From positions 1,178,001 through 1,242,000 of the forward strand of contig NC_014158.1 of NCBI RefSeq assembly GCF_000092225.1: DNA of 64,000 nt, read 5' to 3'. Under the pieces are notes generated by a model. It saw nothing but the letters and a program-made list of their open reading frames with translations. It searched no databases and had not been told where the DNA came from. The stretch is from Tsukamurella paurometabola DSM 20162 (lineage in GTDB: Bacteria; Actinomycetota; Actinomycetes; Mycobacteriales; Mycobacteriaceae). Below are positions 17,952 to 25,390 of this stretch, one piece after another; position 1 is the first letter of the stretch; each line of letters opens with the position of its first letter. Both the position numbers and the translations under genes were made by a program.

Positions 17952-18009
17952 TGTCCTTGCTGGAAGCACCACAAGTTTCAATCGGTACTTCAACGATAGT
18001 ATTGGGGAA
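17952..18009. promoter_or_regulatory. Divergent MerR/esterase control region
   Basis: The 58-bp gap holds TAGTAT at 17997-18002, 7 nt before the esterase GTG (leaderless). It also holds an imperfect dyad at about 17974-17992 with AAGT and ACTT arms, a plausible MerR site. Confidence 0.4.
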
Positions 18010-19197
18010 GTGACTTGTGAACACATGGACATGGTTTCCTTCCTCGCCGGCCTGCCGCATCCGCCCCGGCTGCTCGCCCTGGGGGAACCCATGCACGGAT
18101 CCGAGGACATCCTGCGGGTGCGCAACGCCGTGGTCCGCGATCTGGTGATGCGCGGTGGATTCCGATCGATCGCGGTCGAGTCGGACTTCCATCGCGCACC
18201 GCTGGTGAACGACTACATCCAGGGCGCCGACATCGAGGTGGAGCAGGTACTCGATGACGGCCTCAGTCACCCGTACGTCCACCGATTGGAGGCGGTGAGC
18301 GAACTCCTCCGCTGGCTCCGGGACATCAACCGCACCCTGGACGAGCCGGTCCGGTTCTACGGATTCGACGGCCCGATGGAGATGGCGGCCGCGCCCAGCC
18401 CCAGGGATCCGCTTCTGCGGGTACACGCCGCGCTCGCTGCGGTGGTGGGCGCCACTGCGGGCAGTCCGGGTGAGATAGCGGACCTGATCGGTGACGAGGC
18501 CCGGTGGACCGAGGAAGCGGCGATGTACCACGCGGAGCGCTCGATCGGCGGCTCCGCCGAGGTCGCCCGGTTACGCCTGCTCACCGACGACCTGTGCGGT
18601 GTCGCCGACACCGCAGCGCCGCTGCTCGCCGCCGATCCGGAGCGCTGGTGGTGGCTTCGTGCCGACATGCGGACCGCCGTGGGGCTACTGCGATACCACG
18701 CCGCGATGGCCTCCGACGGGGCGCAGCGGCTCAGCCGGCTCATCGCCCAGCGCGATGTGATGATGGGCGAACACCTGCTCGCCATCGCCGAGCGCGAGGC
18801 CGGTCGCGGAGGCACCATCGTCGTTGCGCACAACCGGCACCTCCAGCGAGAGCCGAGCACCATGACGATGGGCGCGCACGAGCTGTGGTGGTTCGGCGGC
18901 GGTGCCCAGGTGCAGACGCGTCTCGGAGCGGACTACCGGTTCGTCGCCATCGCCATCGACATCGGCGCCGCGCCCGCGCACGGTCTCGGTGAACCGGGAC
19001 CCGGCACCGTCGAAGGCGAGCTGTACCGATCCCAGCGGCCGAACGCCCAGTTGTACCGCGGCGCTGACCTGGCCGAGCGGCTGCGCGGCCTCGCGACCCG
19101 CGCCGATCGCGATGCCCGCGGAGCGTACTTCCCACTGGAGGCGGAACATCTCGCCGAGACCGACGGCGTGCTGTTCCTGCGGGAGGTTCGGGCTTGA
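18010..19197 (+). CDS. Erythromycin esterase family protein
   Basis: A 395-residue enzyme of the erythromycin-esterase superfamily. The N-terminal signature LALGEPMHGSEDILRVRN and GFRSIAVESDFHRA match the catalytic region (Glu/His) of that family, and VVAHNRHLQRE matches the second conserved His stretch. True Ere enzymes open macrolide lactones, but many relatives have other or unknown substrates. The GTG at 18010 is 7 nt from a TAGTAT box. Its last 19 codons are part of an 89-bp repeat found again at 20990, after a reductase/TetR cassette. The adjacent double-MerR regulator suggests drug-inducible control. Confidence 0.88.
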   Translation: MTCEHMDMVSFLAGLPHPPRLLALGEPMHGSEDILRVRNAVVRDLVMRGGFRSIAVESDFHRAPLVNDYIQGADIEVEQVLDDGLSHPYVHRLEAVSELLRWLRDINRTLDEPVRFYGFDGPMEMAAAPSPRDPLLRVHAALAAVVGATAGSPGEIADLIGDEARWTEEAAMYHAERSIGGSAEVARLRLLTDDLCGVADTAAPLLAADPERWWWLRADMRTAVGLLRYHAAMASDGAQRLSRLIAQRDVMMGEHLLAIAEREAGRGGTIVVAHNRHLQREPSTMTMGAHELWWFGGGAQVQTRLGADYRFVAIAIDIGAAPAHGLGEPGPGTVEGELYRSQRPNAQLYRGADLAERLRGLATRADRDARGAYFPLEAEHLAETDGVLFLREVRA

Positions 19198-19228
19198 TGG
19201 CCCCAGGGTGATCCTGCTGTACGCCCTC
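19140..19228 (+). repeat. 89-bp direct repeat, copy A
   Basis: Identical to 20990-21078 at 86 of 89 positions. It contains the last esterase codons and stop plus a damaged copy of the start of the DivIVA-like gene: the ATG has become AGG and the -10 box CATGAT has become CTTGAT. Weak similarity continues for about 18 bases after a 3-base gap. Confidence 0.93.
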
Positions 19229-19346
19229 CTGGTGCCGGTGGCCGGGGGCGCGGCGGGTGAGCGCGCACCACGCCTACGACCGGCCTTTGATCTGGATCAG
19301 GCCACCTGGGCCGAGCTGTGGCACGTCTCCGAGAAGCTCACGGGCG
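19229..19346. other. Gene-free stretch after repeat copy A, possible gene remnant
   Basis: No complete gene fits here. A + strand frame reads DLDQATWAELWHVSEKLTG (about 19284-19340), which looks protein-like but has no start and runs into the antisense of the reductase gene. It may be the tail of a lost gene carried with the cassette. Confidence 0.3.
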
Positions 19347-20354
19347 TCACCTACGCGCTCGGAGGTCGAGCAGGCTCTCGGCGGAGGCGGTCACCGCGTC
19401 CTGCCAGACGCGGGGCCGCCAGCCGAGCTCGTCGCGGGCCCGCGCGCTCGACGCCGCGCGGGTCTGCCCGAGGAGCGGAACCAGGTCGCCGACCTCGGGA
19501 TCGAACCGCCCGACGAGGCGCAGCACCACGTCGGGGATCGCGCGGGTCGGCACCCGCTTCGCGCGGTCGCCGAGGCGGGCGCGCAGTTCGCGGGCGATGT
19601 CGAGCATGGAGATCACACCGTCCGTCGCGGCGATGTAGCGACGGTTCGCGGCCGACTCGGCGTCGGCAGCCCGCAGGTGCAGGTCGACGACGTCGCGCAC
19701 GTCGACGACGTTCAGCCGCACGTTCGGGACGGCCGGGGGCCGGCCGGACAGCAGGCCGTCGATCAGCCGCAGCGACGAGGTCGCGTCGGCGGACCGGGCC
19801 GGCCCGAAGATTCCGGTCGGACAGACCGTCGTGAGCGACAGGTCGCCGCCCTCGCGTTCCATGAAATCCCACGCGGCGCGCTCGGCGAGCGCCTTGGACT
19901 TCACATACGCGCTCATCGGCCCGCCGTCGACGTTCGTCCAGTCCGACTCGTCGAAGGGCGTCTCCCGCGACGGGTGGCCGTAGTAGACCGCGCCACACGA
20001 CGACGTCGCCACCACCCGTGGAACGCCGGAATCCCGTGCGGCCCTGAGCACCCGAAGCACCCCATCGACCGCGGGGCGGATCACCTGCTCCTCGTCGCGC
20101 GTGGCGGTGAGCGGCGAGGCGACGTGGTGCACGACGTCGCAGCCGGCGGTCGCCTCGGTCCAGCCGTCGTCGCCGAGCAGGTCAGCCTGGACGACGGTGA
20201 GCCGCCCATCGGCATCCGGGAACCGCGCGAGAACGGCGTCCGCCTTCGCCGCGTCGCGCACCGTCGTGCGTACGGTGTCGCCGCGGTCGAGGAGCGCCGC
20301 GATCGTCCATCCCCCGACGAAGCCGGTTCCGCCGGTGACGAGTGCTGTGGCCAT
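19347..20354 (-). CDS. NAD(P)-dependent epimerase / dihydroflavonol-reductase-like protein
   Basis: A 335-residue extended short-chain dehydrogenase. The nucleotide motif TGGTGFVGGW is at residues 7-16. TSSCGAVYYG and the catalytic YVKSK (Tyr and Lys) follow in the middle, and a typical C-terminal substrate domain closes it. Relatives reduce aldehydes or ketones; the substrate is not predictable. It is divergent from a TetR gene, and a perfect 8+8 inverted repeat lies between them. The pair sits between two copies of an 89-bp repeat, so it looks like an inserted cassette. Confidence 0.9.
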   Translation of the reverse strand: MATALVTGGTGFVGGWTIAALLDRGDTVRTTVRDAAKADAVLARFPDADGRLTVVQADLLGDDGWTEATAGCDVVHHVASPLTATRDEEQVIRPAVDGVLRVLRAARDSGVPRVVATSSCGAVYYGHPSRETPFDESDWTNVDGGPMSAYVKSKALAERAAWDFMEREGGDLSLTTVCPTGIFGPARSADATSSLRLIDGLLSGRPPAVPNVRLNVVDVRDVVDLHLRAADAESAANRRYIAATDGVISMLDIARELRARLGDRAKRVPTRAIPDVVLRLVGRFDPEVGDLVPLLGQTRAASSARARDELGWRPRVWQDAVTASAESLLDLRARR

Positions 20355-20370
20355 GAATTTCCCTACTTTC

Positions 20371-20388
20371 GTTAGCCGCTCGGCTAAC
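20371..20388. promoter_or_regulatory. TetR operator palindrome
   Basis: GTTAGCCG-CT-CGGCTAAC, perfect 8-base arms around two central bases. It lies midway in the 53-bp gap between the reductase and TetR genes, where binding would block both promoters. Confidence 0.75.
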
Positions 20389-20394
20389 CAAAGG

Positions 20395-20400
20395 TAGCAT
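20395..20400 (+). promoter_or_regulatory. -10 box of the leaderless tetR
   Basis: TAGCAT is 7 nt before the GTG at 20408 and 6 nt from the operator palindrome. Confidence 0.55.
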
Positions 20401-20407
20401 CGGAGGC

Positions 20408-20962
20408 GTGAGCACGCGAGCGGAGCAGGCGGAACGGACCCGGGCGGCGATCCTGGCGGCGGCCGAGGCGCTGATCGCCGAGCGGGGCTTCGACAGCACC
20501 TCCCTGCAGCAGGTTGCAGACCGCGCCGGCGTGACGAAGGCGAACGTCTACTACTACTTCCGCACGAAGGAGGCCCTGCTCGGGGGCGTCGTCGCGCCGC
20601 ACGCGCAGGCGCTGCGCGCACTCGTGGACGGCGCTGCCGCACTGACCGACCCCGCCGCGCGGCGCAGCGCGCTCATCACGGGCTACGTCGAGCAGTCGAT
20701 CCGCGCCTTCCGGCGCATCGGCGCAGTCGGCATCGGCGGCGACCCCGCGCTCCGTCGCGCGATGGCAGCCACCGCCGACCTCGACGCCATCGCCGCGGAT
20801 GCGCTCCCCCTTCTCCTCGGGCCGGACCCGACGCCGCGCCGGCTCGCCGGCTGGCTGCAGCTCGGCGATCTCGGGCCCGCGCTGCGCGGGCTCGCTCACC
20901 TTCCTGACTCGGAGGTGCAGGACGCCCTCGTTGAACTCTGTGAGCGCGCTCTCGCTGCGTGA
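20408..20962 (+). CDS. TetR-family repressor of the divergent reductase
   Basis: 184 residues. The helix-turn-helix domain (about 10-57) is canonical: RAAILAAAEALIAERGF, TSLQQVADRAGVTKANVYYYFRTKEALL. The C-terminal ligand domain is variable. The GTG sits 7 nt after a -10 box, with the palindrome upstream, so it probably represses itself and the reductase. The likely inducer is a substrate or toxic aldehyde handled by the reductase. Downstream, 27 bases of spacer separate its stop from repeat copy B. Confidence 0.92.
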   Translation: MSTRAEQAERTRAAILAAAEALIAERGFDSTSLQQVADRAGVTKANVYYYFRTKEALLGGVVAPHAQALRALVDGAAALTDPAARRSALITGYVEQSIRAFRRIGAVGIGGDPALRRAMAATADLDAIAADALPLLLGPDPTPRRLAGWLQLGDLGPALRGLAHLPDSEVQDALVELCERALAA

Positions 20963-20989
20963 GCGTTCCGGATTGGCGGCACTGTCGAA

Positions 20990-21078
20990 GGCGGAACATC
21001 TCGCCGAGACCGACGGCGTGCTGTTCCTGCGGGAGGTTCGGGCATGATGGGCCCATGGTGATCCTGCTGTACGCCCTC
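20990..21078 (+). repeat. 89-bp direct repeat, copy B
   Basis: Second copy, exactly 1850 bases after copy A. It keeps an orphan 3' end of the esterase gene (EHLAETDGVLFLREVRA and stop) with no gene before it, followed by the intact promoter and start of the DivIVA-like gene. Confidence 0.93.
21043..21048 (+). promoter_or_regulatory. -10 box of a leaderless DivIVA-like gene
   Basis: CATGAT is 6 nt before the ATG at 21055. The corresponding site in repeat copy A is mutated. Confidence 0.45.
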
Positions 21079-21375
21079 GGCCTACTGGCGGTGGCCGCCG
21101 TGCTGTACGGGGTCGCGGCGCTGGTCTTCGGCCGCGGCGACGAGACGCCGCCGCTCGAAACCGACGCCACGCCCACCGTGCTGCCCGCCGAGGATGTCAC
21201 CGGCGCGGACATCCGCGCATTGCGATTCCAGCAGGTGGTACGGGGGTACAAACCGCAGGAGGTCGACTGGGCGCTCGAGCGGTTGGCGCGCGAGATCGAC
21301 GTGCTGCGCGCGCAGCTCGCCGCCGATCGCGGATCGGACGTCAGCCGCGACGGCGGTGCCGAACGCGGTGACTAG
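21055..21375 (+). CDS. Membrane-anchored DivIVA-domain protein
   Basis: 106 residues. A hydrophobic helix at about 2-23 anchors it in the membrane. An acidic/Pro linker follows, then a short DivIVA-type module (TGADIRALRFQQVVRGYKP, then QEVDWALERLAREIDVLRAQL) that should form a coiled coil. Related small proteins sit near tagA/glgM in mycobacteria. DivIVA modules bind curved membranes and polar growth machinery; the precise role here is not known. Its promoter and start codon are duplicated in degraded form at 19194-19228. Confidence 0.82.
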   Translation: MVILLYALGLLAVAAVLYGVAALVFGRGDETPPLETDATPTVLPAEDVTGADIRALRFQQVVRGYKPQEVDWALERLAREIDVLRAQLAADRGSDVSRDGGAERGD

Positions 21376-21419
21376 GCGCGCATTACCTGCGTCCTGCTCG
21401 ATCGCCGCAGCGCACAGGC

Positions 21420-21425
21420 TAGAAT
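21420..21425 (+). promoter_or_regulatory. Likely -10 box for the DUF3117 gene
   Basis: TAGAAT about 60 bases before the gene. This gene has a ribosome binding site (GAAGGGAG near 21471) and so is not leaderless. Confidence 0.4.
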
Positions 21426-21484
21426 GTACTGCGGACTCGAACCGGGTTAGCCCGGGCGGGTGAAGTATCTGAAGGGAGCAACGG

Positions 21485-21652
21485 ATGGCGGCGATGAAGC
21501 CACGTACGGGGGACGGCCCCTTGGAGGCGACCAAGGAGGGGCGCGGGATCGTGATGCGCGTACCTCTTGAGGGCGGGGGACGCCTCGTGGTGGAGCTCAC
21601 CGCGGAGGAAGCCGCAGCATTGGGGGAGGAACTGCGCGGCGTCACCGGCTGA
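21485..21652 (+). CDS. DUF3117 protein (Rv1211-like)
   Basis: A 55-residue protein of the DUF3117 family, found across actinobacteria next to the glycogen genes. The sequence opens MAAMKPRTGDGPLEATKEGR and ends in a small sheet/helix rich in Glu and Leu. The function is unknown. A ribosome binding site precedes the ATG, and a strong terminator hairpin follows 34 bases after the stop, so it is probably its own transcript. Confidence 0.93.
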   Translation: MAAMKPRTGDGPLEATKEGRGIVMRVPLEGGGRLVVELTAEEAAALGEELRGVTG

Positions 21653-21685
21653 CGCCGGCCGATCCGTTCTCAGTCGACATACTCG

Positions 21686-21726
21686 GAAGATCCCGCGCGG
21701 CGAACCGCGTGGGATCTTCTCTTTTC
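21686..21726 (+). terminator. Rho-independent terminator after DUF3117
   Basis: A 15-bp stem (21686-21700 with 21705-21719, one G-T pair) with a CGAA loop, followed by TCTTTTC. The best terminator in the window. Confidence 0.92.
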
Positions 21727-21744
21727 TCCCATCGGGGGTGATTG

Positions 21745-22602
21745 ATGGTCGAGGTTCCGTCCGGCCTGATCGCGGTGCTACCGGCATTGGCATGCCCGCA
21801 CTGCGGCCTCGAATTCGATGCCGACGGCGGCACTCTGGTGTGCCCTCGCGGCCATGCGTTCGACATCGCCCGGCAGGGGTACGTCTCGCTATTGGCGGGT
21901 GCCACGGCGAATTTGATCGCCGATGATGCGGATATGATCGCCGCCCGCGAGCGGTTCTTCGCGACCGGCCACTACAGCCGCTTCCACGACGCGGTCGCCA
22001 CGGCCGCCGCGAGCGTGCCCGCCGGCCTCGGCCCGATCCTCGATTGCGGCGCCGGCGAGGGGGAGTACCTCGCCCGGGCGGTGGCGGCGCGCGGGGGCGC
22101 CGGGATCGGTCTCGACCTGTCCAAGCCCGCGGCGCGGCGCACCGCACGCCGCGGACCGTCGATCGGATCGATCGTCGCCAACGGCTGGGACCGCCTCCCC
22201 ATCGGTGACGGTGCCCTCGGCGCCGTTCTCTCGGTCTTCGCTCCGCGCAACGCCTCCGAGTTCGCCCGTGTCCTCGCCCCCGGTGGGTTGCTGGTGGTGC
22301 TCACCCCGACGCCGCGACACCTGCGCGAGTTGGTCGGACCACTGGGAATGATCTCCGTCGAAGACGGCAAGGTGGCCCGGCTCGACGGTGCGCTGCGCGA
22401 CCGGTTCGAGCTCCTCGACCGCGAACGACACGAGTGGGTCATGGAACTGGACGCCGCCGCCGCCGGAGACCTCGTGGCGATGGGCCCGAGCGCGCATCAC
22501 GGTTCCGCGGATGAGCGCGCGGCGCAGCTCGCCGGACTCACCGCCGACGGACCCGCACACGTGACCGCGTCGGGCACCGTCAGCGTGTTCCGCGTTCGCT
22601 GA
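21745..22602 (+). CDS. RlmA-type 23S rRNA (guanine-N1) methyltransferase
   Basis: A 285-residue SAM-dependent methyltransferase of the RlmA/TlrB group, which methylates a guanine in helix 35 of 23S rRNA; some members give tylosin or mycinamicin resistance. An N-terminal zinc finger (CPHCGLEF with CPRGH, residues 14-36) binds rRNA. The SAM motif is LDCGAGEGEYL, and VFAPRNASEFARVLAPGG follows. Start: ATG at 21745, just after GGGGGTG. It meets the convergent glgM gene stop to stop with no gap. Confidence 0.87.
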   Translation: MVEVPSGLIAVLPALACPHCGLEFDADGGTLVCPRGHAFDIARQGYVSLLAGATANLIADDADMIAARERFFATGHYSRFHDAVATAAASVPAGLGPILDCGAGEGEYLARAVAARGGAGIGLDLSKPAARRTARRGPSIGSIVANGWDRLPIGDGALGAVLSVFAPRNASEFARVLAPGGLLVVLTPTPRHLRELVGPLGMISVEDGKVARLDGALRDRFELLDRERHEWVMELDAAAAGDLVAMGPSAHHGSADERAAQLAGLTADGPAHVTASGTVSVFRVR

Positions 22603-23778
22603 TCAGCGGGACAGACAGTGCCGGTAGACCTCCAGCGTCTGCGCGGCGATCGATTCCCAACTGAACTCGGCGATGGCGCGCTCGCGTCCCGCCGCCCCGA
22701 ACGACGCGGCCCGGCCGGCATCGGCGGCGAGTGCGTTCACCGCGTCGGCGAGGTCGGCCTCGAAGGTCGCGATGTGGTTCTTGTCGTAATGCACGAGGGT
22801 GCCCGTCGAGCCGTCGGCGACGACCTCGGGGATGCCGCCCACGTCGGAGGCGACCACCGCGGTGGCGCAGGCCATGGCTTCGAGGTTCACGATGCCCAGC
22901 GGCTCGTACACCGACGGGCACACGAAGACGGTAGCGGCGGAGAGGATCTCACGTACCTGCGGGGTGGGCAGCATGTCCTGGATCCAGTGCACACCCTCGC
23001 GGGAGCGGGCGAGCTCGGCCACCGCGTGGGCCGTCTCGGCCGCGATCTCCGGGGTATCGGGTGCGCCGGCGCACAGCACCAGCTGCACATCGGGTGCGAA
23101 TCGGTGCGCGGCGGCGACCAGGTGCTTGACTCCCTTCTGCCGGGTGATGCGACCGACGAACGCAACGATCGGGCGGTCTGGGTCCACGCCCCGGGCGGTG
23201 AGCGGGGAATCTTCACCGAAGCCGGGTACCGGGTGCCACACCTGGGTGTCGATCCCGTTGCGCACCACGTGGACCCGCGAGGTGTCCAGTCGGGGGTAGG
23301 CATCGATCACATCGTCGGCCATGCCCCGACTCACCGCGATCACCGCGTCGGCGTACTCGACGGCGTTGCGTTCGGCCCAGCTGGAGAGCCGATAGCCCCC
23401 GCCCAGCTGTTCCGCCTTCCACGGGCGCCGCGGTTCCAGTGAATGCGCGGTGAGCACGTGCGGCACCCCGTACAACTGCCCGGCGATGTGTCCGGCGAGC
23501 CCGGTGTACCAGGTGTGGCTGTGCACGACGTCCGCACCCTGCGCCGCGTCCGCCATCCGCAGATCGGTCGAGAACATCTGCAGGGCGGTGTTCGCCCCGC
23601 CGAGTTCGGGGTCGGGCGTGGCGACGGCCACGTCCTGCATGCCGGGGCGCTGCTGACCCATGCAGTGCACGTCCACGGTGCACAGCTCACGAAGCCGCGC
23701 GACCAGTTCGGTGACGTGTACTCCCGCTCCGCCGTACACCTCCGGCGGATACTCCCTGGTCATCATCGCAACGCGCAT
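22603..23778 (-). CDS. glgM: Alpha-maltose-1-phosphate synthase GlgM (annotated GlgA in mycobacteria)
   Basis: A GT4-family glycosyltransferase of 391 residues. The mycobacterial enzyme makes maltose-1-phosphate from ADP-glucose and glucose-1-phosphate, for GlgE-dependent alpha-glucan synthesis. Motifs: REYPPEVYGGAGVHV at the N terminus, VHSHTWYTGLAG, VGRITRQKGVKHL and the C-terminal EPLGIVNLEAMACATAVVAS donor site. It is divergent from glgC, which supplies ADP-glucose. A TACCGT box lies 6 nt before the ATG. Confidence 0.93.
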   Translation of the reverse strand: MRVAMMTREYPPEVYGGAGVHVTELVARLRELCTVDVHCMGQQRPGMQDVAVATPDPELGGANTALQMFSTDLRMADAAQGADVVHSHTWYTGLAGHIAGQLYGVPHVLTAHSLEPRRPWKAEQLGGGYRLSSWAERNAVEYADAVIAVSRGMADDVIDAYPRLDTSRVHVVRNGIDTQVWHPVPGFGEDSPLTARGVDPDRPIVAFVGRITRQKGVKHLVAAAHRFAPDVQLVLCAGAPDTPEIAAETAHAVAELARSREGVHWIQDMLPTPQVREILSAATVFVCPSVYEPLGIVNLEAMACATAVVASDVGGIPEVVADGSTGTLVHYDKNHIATFEADLADAVNALAADAGRAASFGAAGRERAIAEFSWESIAAQTLEVYRHCLSR

Positions 23779-23784
23779 GCGCCC

Positions 23785-23790
23785 ACGGTA
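23785..23790 (-). promoter_or_regulatory. -10 box of leaderless glgM
   Basis: TACCGT on the minus strand, 6 nt before the ATG. Confidence 0.5.
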
Positions 23791-23940
23791 GAGGGTGCCG
23801 TGCCCGGGTGCACCCGGTTCGTCTCAGCACCGGTCCACTGTTTCCCTGCGCTTCGGAGTCCGGCCGCCTGCGATTCGTCGTGCGCGGGTGGTGCTCGTCT
23901 CGAACGGCGCGGAACCCTGCACAGGCCCGCGGTTACGGGT

Positions 23941-23946
23941 TAGCGT
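23941..23946 (+). promoter_or_regulatory. -10 box of leaderless glgC
   Basis: TAGCGT, 7 nt before the GTG at 23954. It rules out longer in-frame starts upstream. Confidence 0.55.
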
Positions 23947-23953
23947 TGCACTC

Positions 23954-25171
23954 GTGAGCAGACAGCCGCGCGTCCTCGGAATCGTCCTCGCCGGCGGAGA
24001 GGGTAAGCGCCTCTACCCGCTGACCGCAGACCGGGCGAAACCTGCGGTGCCCTTCGGCGGCTCGTATCGGCTGATCGACTTCGTGCTCTCGAATCTGGTG
24101 AACGCCGGCTATCAGCGACTGTGCGTGCTCACCCAGTACAAGTCGCATTCGCTCGATCGGCACATCAGCCAGACCTGGCGCATGTTCGGTTTCCGTGGCG
24201 AGTACATCACCCCGGTCCCCGCGCAGCAGCGAGTGGGGAAGCGCTGGTACACCGGCAGCGCCGATGCGATCTTCCAGTCGATGAACCTCATCTCGGACGA
24301 CGATCCCGAATACATCGTGGTCTTCGGCGCCGACCACGTGTACCGGATGGACCCGTCGCAGATGGTGCAGGCGCACATCGAGTCCGGGGCGGGAGTCACC
24401 GTGGCGGGTATCCGGGTTCCTCGGTCCGAGGCGAAGGCCTTCGGGTGCATCGAGGCCGACGAGTCGGGCCGGATCACGCAGTTCCTGGAGAAGCCGGCCG
24501 ATCCGCCCGGCACCCCGGACGATCCCGACGTCACCTTCGCCTCGATGGGCAACTACGTGTTCAGTCGCGAAGCCCTCGTGGAGGCGATCACCGCGGACGC
24601 GGAGAATTCCGACTCCGACCACGATATGGGCGGCGATATCATTCCTGCGTTCGTGGCCCGCGGCGAGGCCGCGGTGTACGACTTCAGTGATAACAAGGTG
24701 CCTGGAGCCACCGAGCGCGATGCCGGCTACTGGCGTGATGTCGGGACGATCGACGCCTTCTACGACGCGCACATGGACCTGGTGTCGGTGTACCCGATCT
24801 TCAACCTCTACAACCGGCAGTGGCCGATCCGGTGCGAGAACGACAACCTACCGCCCGCGAAGTTCGCCCGGGGCGGGCTCGCGCAGGAGTCGATGGTGGG
24901 TGCCGGCAGCATCGTCTCCGGTGCGACGGTGCGCAATTCGGTGATCGGCGCGAACGTCACGATCGGCGACGGGGCCACGGTGGAGGGCTCGGTGCTGATG
25001 CCCGGTGTGCGGGTCGAGCCCGGTGCAGTGGTGCGCAAGGCGATTCTCGACAAGAACGTAGTGGTGGGTCGCGGCCAGATCCTGGGCGTGAACCTCGACC
25101 GCGAGCGGGAACGCTTCGACGTGTCCGCCGGCGGTGTGGTGACCGTGGGCAAGGGAATCCGGATCGGCTGA
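23954..25171 (+). CDS. glgC: Glucose-1-phosphate adenylyltransferase GlgC
   Basis: Makes ADP-glucose from ATP and glucose-1-phosphate, the committed step of alpha-glucan synthesis. 405 residues. The nucleotidyltransferase motif [19 protein letters not shown] is at the N terminus, and [11 protein letters not shown] and [13 protein letters not shown] are in the catalytic domain. The C-terminal beta-helix (about 300-395) carries allosteric hexapeptide repeats. It shares a 175-bp intergenic region with glgM. Confidence 0.96.
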   Translation: MSRQPRVLGIVLAGGEGKRLYPLTADRAKPAVPFGGSYRLIDFVLSNLVNAGYQRLCVLTQYKSHSLDRHISQTWRMFGFRGEYITPVPAQQRVGKRWYTGSADAIFQSMNLISDDDPEYIVVFGADHVYRMDPSQMVQAHIESGAGVTVAGIRVPRSEAKAFGCIEADESGRITQFLEKPADPPGTPDDPDVTFASMGNYVFSREALVEAITADAENSDSDHDMGGDIIPAFVARGEAAVYDFSDNKVPGATERDAGYWRDVGTIDAFYDAHMDLVSVYPIFNLYNRQWPIRCENDNLPPAKFARGGLAQESMVGAGSIVSGATVRNSVIGANVTIGDGATVEGSVLMPGVRVEPGAVVRKAILDKNVVVGRGQILGVNLDRERERFDVSAGGVVTVGKGIRIG

Positions 25172-25390
25172 GGTCGCCCGGCAGGGGACTTGTCGCGGCT
25201 TGCGCAGATGCCACGACCTCGACACGGCATGCGGGCCTGCGCCATGCTCGCCGTCGTGAGCCTGCCGTAGCGAGGATGCATAAGGCTGGACAGGTGTGAT
25301 CGCCAGAGGCACAATCAATATGTGACGTAAGTAACGATTCAGCCCTGCGTCGAGCTCCCGGCACCGGGCCTGATCCGGTTGGGAGGTACC
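25172..25390 (+). other. Intergenic boundary between glgC and the foreign radical SAM gene
   Basis: 219 bases without a gene. A GC-rich imperfect hairpin (arms near 25202-25212 and 25226-25242) could end glgC. Composition turns A+T-rich after about 25290. The last bases hold GGGAGGT (25381-25387), the ribosome binding site of the next gene. This is the left edge of an accessory segment. Confidence 0.5.

Noticed and set aside
19140-21078. Transposon with 89-bp terminal repeats
   Set aside because: The repeats are direct, contain gene ends rather than transposon ends, and no transposase or recombinase lies between them.
23795-23953. Longer in-frame start for glgC
   Set aside because: It would cover the glgM promoter region and add about 50 residues absent from the family. 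The leaderless box before 23954 decides.
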